Assembly (NCBI GenBank): GCA_964611185.1
Contig: CAZSXE010000034.1
Coordinates: forward strand, 1 to 16,908
Reading direction: 5' to 3'
Length of the DNA stretch: 16,908 nucleotides
Origin: CAAGNP01 sp964611185
GTDB lineage: Bacteria > Bacteroidota > Bacteroidia > Bacteroidales > UBA932
This document shows, one piece after another, positions 14,810 to 16,908 of this stretch. The translations under genes were made by a program, and so were the position numbers. How positions within the stretch are numbered: the first letter of the stretch is position 1; the number at the start of each line of letters is the position of its first letter. Below the pieces are notes generated by a model. The model ran no database searches, was not told the DNA's origin, and was given only the letters and a program-made list of their open reading frames with translations.

Positions 14810-16666
14810 ATGATACTAAACAAAATAAACTCTCCCGAAGATTTAAAAAAGTTTAGTCAAAAAGAGCTTGAACTCCTATGCTGCGAGATTCGCGAATACA
14901 TTATTCAGTGCTGTTCTCAAAATCCTGGGCACATAGGGGCAAGTTTGGGTGCTGTCGAATTGGCGGTAGCCTTACATTATGTATTCAATACCCCGGAAGA
15001 CAAAGTAGTATGGGATGTGGGCCATCAGGCTTACGCACATAAAATATTAACCGGAAGAAAAGAAGCATTTAAGCAAAACCGCAAGTATAAAGGTCTGAGC
15101 GGCTTCCCTAAAATGTCCGAAAGCCCTTTCGATTCTTTCGGAACAGGACACTCTTCTACCTCGATTTCAGCTGCACTCGGTATTGCGGTAGCTTCTAAAA
15201 TGGAGGGGAAAAACAATCATGTTATCGCTGTAATCGGAGACGGAGCCATGACGGGAGGTCTCGCTTTTGAGGGGCTGAATAATGCAGGGTCTATGAAGAC
15301 AGACATACTCGTCATATTAAACGATAATCAGATTTCCATCGACAAGAACATCGGTGCGCTCCATAACCATCTATTAAAAATATCCACCTCCCCTACCTAC
15401 AACAGGATAAAAAACCATGTTTGGGAGGCACTGGGAGCCAACCACCTTAGAAGTTTAGTTCAGAAATTCATGTTCAGCACGAAAATGGCCTTTCTAAAAA
15501 ACGGTTCACTTTTCGAGTCTTTGGGTTTTAGATATTTTGGGACCATTGATGGCAACGATATTTTTCAGCTTGTAACTACTTTGGAGAATTTGAAAAATAT
15601 TAAAGGCCCGAAACTTCTTCACATAGCCACCACCAAAGGAAAAGGATACAAGCCTGCAGAGATGGATCAGGTAGCATGGCACGCCCCCGGTACATTTGAC
15701 CCTATAACCGGTAAAAGGACATCCACTGCTCATGGAAATGTAGCCAAATACCAGGAAGTATTCGGCGAGACACTGCTTGAGCTTGCAAAAAGTAATGAAA
15801 AAATCGTAGGGATAACCCCTGCAATGGCCAGTGGAAGCAGTATGAATATCCTGATGAAAGAGATGCCCGAAAGAGTATTCGATGTCGGCATTGCAGAGCA
15901 GCACGCTGTCACTTTTTCCGCCGGACTTGCCGCTGAAGGGCTTTTGCCGTTCTGCAACATATACTCATCATTTATGCAGAGAGCATACGACAATGTCATT
16001 CATGATGTCGCTCTTCAGAAATTAAAAGTAATATTCTGTCTTGACAGAGCAGGATTAGTGGGGGAAGACGGAGCTACACATCATGGAGCATTTGATTTGG
16101 CATACTTCAGACCCATACCGAATCTCACGATTTTTGCTCCGCTTGATGAGCTCGACCTAAGGAACATCATGTATTCTGCCACCCTTCCCCGATATGGAAC
16201 TATAATTATAAGATACCCGCGAGGGACAGGCTCCGGCATCGCTTGGAGAGGGGAGAAATTTTCAGAAATACCACTCGGCAAAGCCAAACTCCTGCACCAA
16301 GGGAAAGGGATAGCCATTTTAACCATCGGACCTGTCGGCAATAAGGCATCAGAAGCGGTAAAGAAAGCAGAAATGAAAGGGATAGAAGTGCTCCACTACG
16401 ATATGAGATTTCTCAAACCGATAGATGAAGATGCCATCAAGGATGCGTGCGAAAAAGCAGATAAAATTATCACAGTGGAAGACGGTACTACCATTGGCGG
16501 ACTACACAGCGCGGTTTCGGAATATATTGCCGATCACGGATTAAATAAAAAAGTTATTTCAATGGGTATCCCTGACAGATTTATCGAACAGGGGACACTC
16601 ACCGAACTATACAAAGAATGTGAATTCGATACCGAAGATATTTATCAAAAAATAATTTTTGAATAA
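14810..16666 (+). CDS. dxs: 1-deoxy-D-xylulose-5-phosphate synthase
   Basis: Dxs condenses pyruvate and glyceraldehyde 3-phosphate with thiamine diphosphate to give DXP, the entry to the MEP isoprenoid pathway and a precursor of thiamine and pyridoxal phosphate. In the 618 aa protein, NPGHIGASLGAVEL (38-51) carries His41. GDGAMTGG (143-150) with NDN (171-173) forms the Mg/ThDP motif. VGIAEQHAVTFSAGLA (359-374) contains the catalytic Glu363, and DRAGLVGEDGATHHGAFD (412-429) is the transketolase-family pyrimidine region. A C-terminal transketolase domain follows. Length is normal. It starts 4 bp after purA, suggesting coupled expression. Transketolase itself is excluded by the Dxs-specific wording and length. 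The stop is followed by AT-rich sequence without a convincing terminator before the tRNA promoter. Confidence 0.97.
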   Translation: MILNKINSPEDLKKFSQKELELLCCEIREYIIQCCSQNPGHIGASLGAVELAVALHYVFNTPEDKVVWDVGHQAYAHKILTGRKEAFKQNRKYKGLSGFPKMSESPFDSFGTGHSSTSISAALGIAVASKMEGKNNHVIAVIGDGAMTGGLAFEGLNNAGSMKTDILVILNDNQISIDKNIGALHNHLLKISTSPTYNRIKNHVWEALGANHLRSLVQKFMFSTKMAFLKNGSLFESLGFRYFGTIDGNDIFQLVTTLENLKNIKGPKLLHIATTKGKGYKPAEMDQVAWHAPGTFDPITGKRTSTAHGNVAKYQEVFGETLLELAKSNEKIVGITPAMASGSSMNILMKEMPERVFDVGIAEQHAVTFSAGLAAEGLLPFCNIYSSFMQRAYDNVIHDVALQKLKVIFCLDRAGLVGEDGATHHGAFDLAYFRPIPNLTIFAPLDELDLRNIMYSATLPRYGTIIIRYPRGTGSGIAWRGEKFSEIPLGKAKLLHQGKGIAILTIGPVGNKASEAVKKAEMKGIEVLHYDMRFLKPIDEDAIKDACEKADKIITVEDGTTIGGLHSAVSEYIADHGLNKKVISMGIPDRFIEQGTLTELYKECEFDTEDIYQKIIFE

Positions 16667-16680
16667 AAAAGTAAAATTCT

Positions 16681-16711
16681 TTTGGTATTTTTAATAAAAA
16701 GCATATCTTTG
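16681..16711 (+). promoter_or_regulatory. Strong Bacteroidota-type promoter of the tRNA cluster
   Basis: TTTG (16681-16684) is followed after exactly 19 bp by TATCTTTG (16704-16711), a full match to the Bacteroidota -33/-7 promoter. Transcription should start around 16716, some 35-40 nt before tRNA-Thr. This is the clearest promoter in the window and the main evidence for the phylum. Confidence 0.8.
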
Positions 16712-16752
16712 CAGTCCCAAAAAATCCGGTAAGGATTAATGGGGAGCATTAT

Positions 16753-16826
16753 GCCGACGTAGCTCAGTTGGTCAGAGCAGCTGATTTGTAATCAGCAGGT
16801 CGTGGGTTCGACTCCCTCTGTCGGCT
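16753..16826 (+). tRNA. tRNA-Thr (anticodon UGU)
   Basis: The 74-base sequence folds as a cloverleaf. The acceptor stem GCCGACG pairs with TGTCGGC (one G-U), followed by discriminator U. The D-arm is GCTC/GAGC, and the anticodon stem GCTGA/TCAGC has loop TTTGTAA. Anticodon TGT at 16787-16789 reads ACA (Thr). The T-loop TTCGACT is normal, but the T-stem GTGGG/CCCTC has a U-U mismatch at its second pair. CCA is not encoded. It is the first gene after the 16681 promoter, with tRNA-Tyr 28 bp downstream. Confidence 0.95.
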
Positions 16827-16854
16827 CTAAAGTTCTTTCAAATAGTTTTTTTTT

Positions 16855-16908
16855 GGGGAGATACCAAAGTGGCCAACTGGGGCAGACTGTAAATCTGCTG
16901 GCGTACGC
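16855..16908 (+). tRNA. tRNA-Tyr (anticodon GUA), 3' end cut by window
   Basis: The acceptor 5' strand GGGGAGA, a D-arm of the type II class (ACCAAAGTGGCCAACTGGGG) and the anticodon stem GCAGA/TCTGC with loop CTGTAAA are present. Anticodon GTA lies at 16889-16891. The sequence then enters what should be the long variable arm of tRNA-Tyr and stops at the window edge. The order Thr(UGU)-Tyr(GUA) matches the thrU-tyrU-glyT-thrT-tufB cluster known from other bacteria. Confidence 0.92.

Noticed and set aside
16667..16703. Possible terminator after dxs (AAAAG...CTTTT)
   Set aside because: Only five A-T-rich pairs form, and the stretch overlaps the -33 element of the tRNA promoter; there is no GC-rich stem followed by a T-run.
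16723..16737. Small hairpin AATCC-GGTAA-GGATT in the tRNA leader
   Set aside because: A five-pair stem is too short to assign a role; it may occur by chance in the leader.
1..16908. CRISPR arrays, insertion sequences, prophage, toxin-antitoxin or defence genes
   Set aside because: I saw no regularly spaced repeats, transposase or integrase motifs, or small unknown gene pairs; every gene belongs to a known family and gaps are short.

Overview
This window reads as core chromosome of a Bacteroidota bacterium, most likely of the order Bacteroidales and possibly from an uncultured lineage. Three things point there. Several gene starts are preceded by the Bacteroidota-type -7 box TAnnTTTG, best seen at 16681-16711, where TTTG lies 19 bp before TATCTTTG. 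Ribosome binding sites of the AGGAGG type are absent. The ParC-type topoisomerase subunit has the long Bacteroidota form. Coding density is very high: I count 13 protein genes and 2 tRNA genes. The largest gap, 152 bp, is the divergent promoter region before ssb, so no stretch over 300 bases lacks a gene.

Layout. (1) 1-1703, plus strand: the 3' part of an RsuA/RluB-family pseudouridine synthase, cut by the window edge, then era. (2) 1797-5087, plus strand: parC, then a shikimate kinase gene (aroK). (3) 5084-6817, minus strand: recJ, whose stop codon overlaps that of aroK. (4) 6897-10020, plus strand: lysS, a SpoU/TrmH-family RNA methyltransferase and aroE, packed as an operon. (5) 10007-12843, minus strand: two tandem 12-helix MFS transporters that resemble animal MFSD1; the last one overlaps the end of aroE by 14 bp. 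(6) 12996-16666, plus strand: ssb, purA and dxs. (7) 16681-16908: a strong promoter, tRNA-Thr(UGU) and the start of tRNA-Tyr(GUA). This tRNA order matches the thrU-tyrU-glyT-thrT-tufB arrangement of other bacteria, so tuf may lie just beyond the window.

Most genes are housekeeping: rRNA modification and ribosome assembly (RluB-like, Era, TrmH-like), DNA topology and repair (ParC, RecJ, SSB), translation (LysRS, tRNAs), aromatic amino acid synthesis (AroK, AroE), purine synthesis (PurA) and isoprenoid/thiamine precursor synthesis (Dxs). The MFS pair is the only accessory-looking part.

I found no defence system, prophage, insertion sequence, CRISPR array or unfamiliar gene cassette, and I do not think a new multi-gene system is hidden here. 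The points most worth a second look are the MFSD1-like transporter pair, a shikimate kinase with an internal insertion and a short C-terminus that ends inside a convergent overlap, and an overlapping pair of divergent -7 boxes between recJ and lysS.
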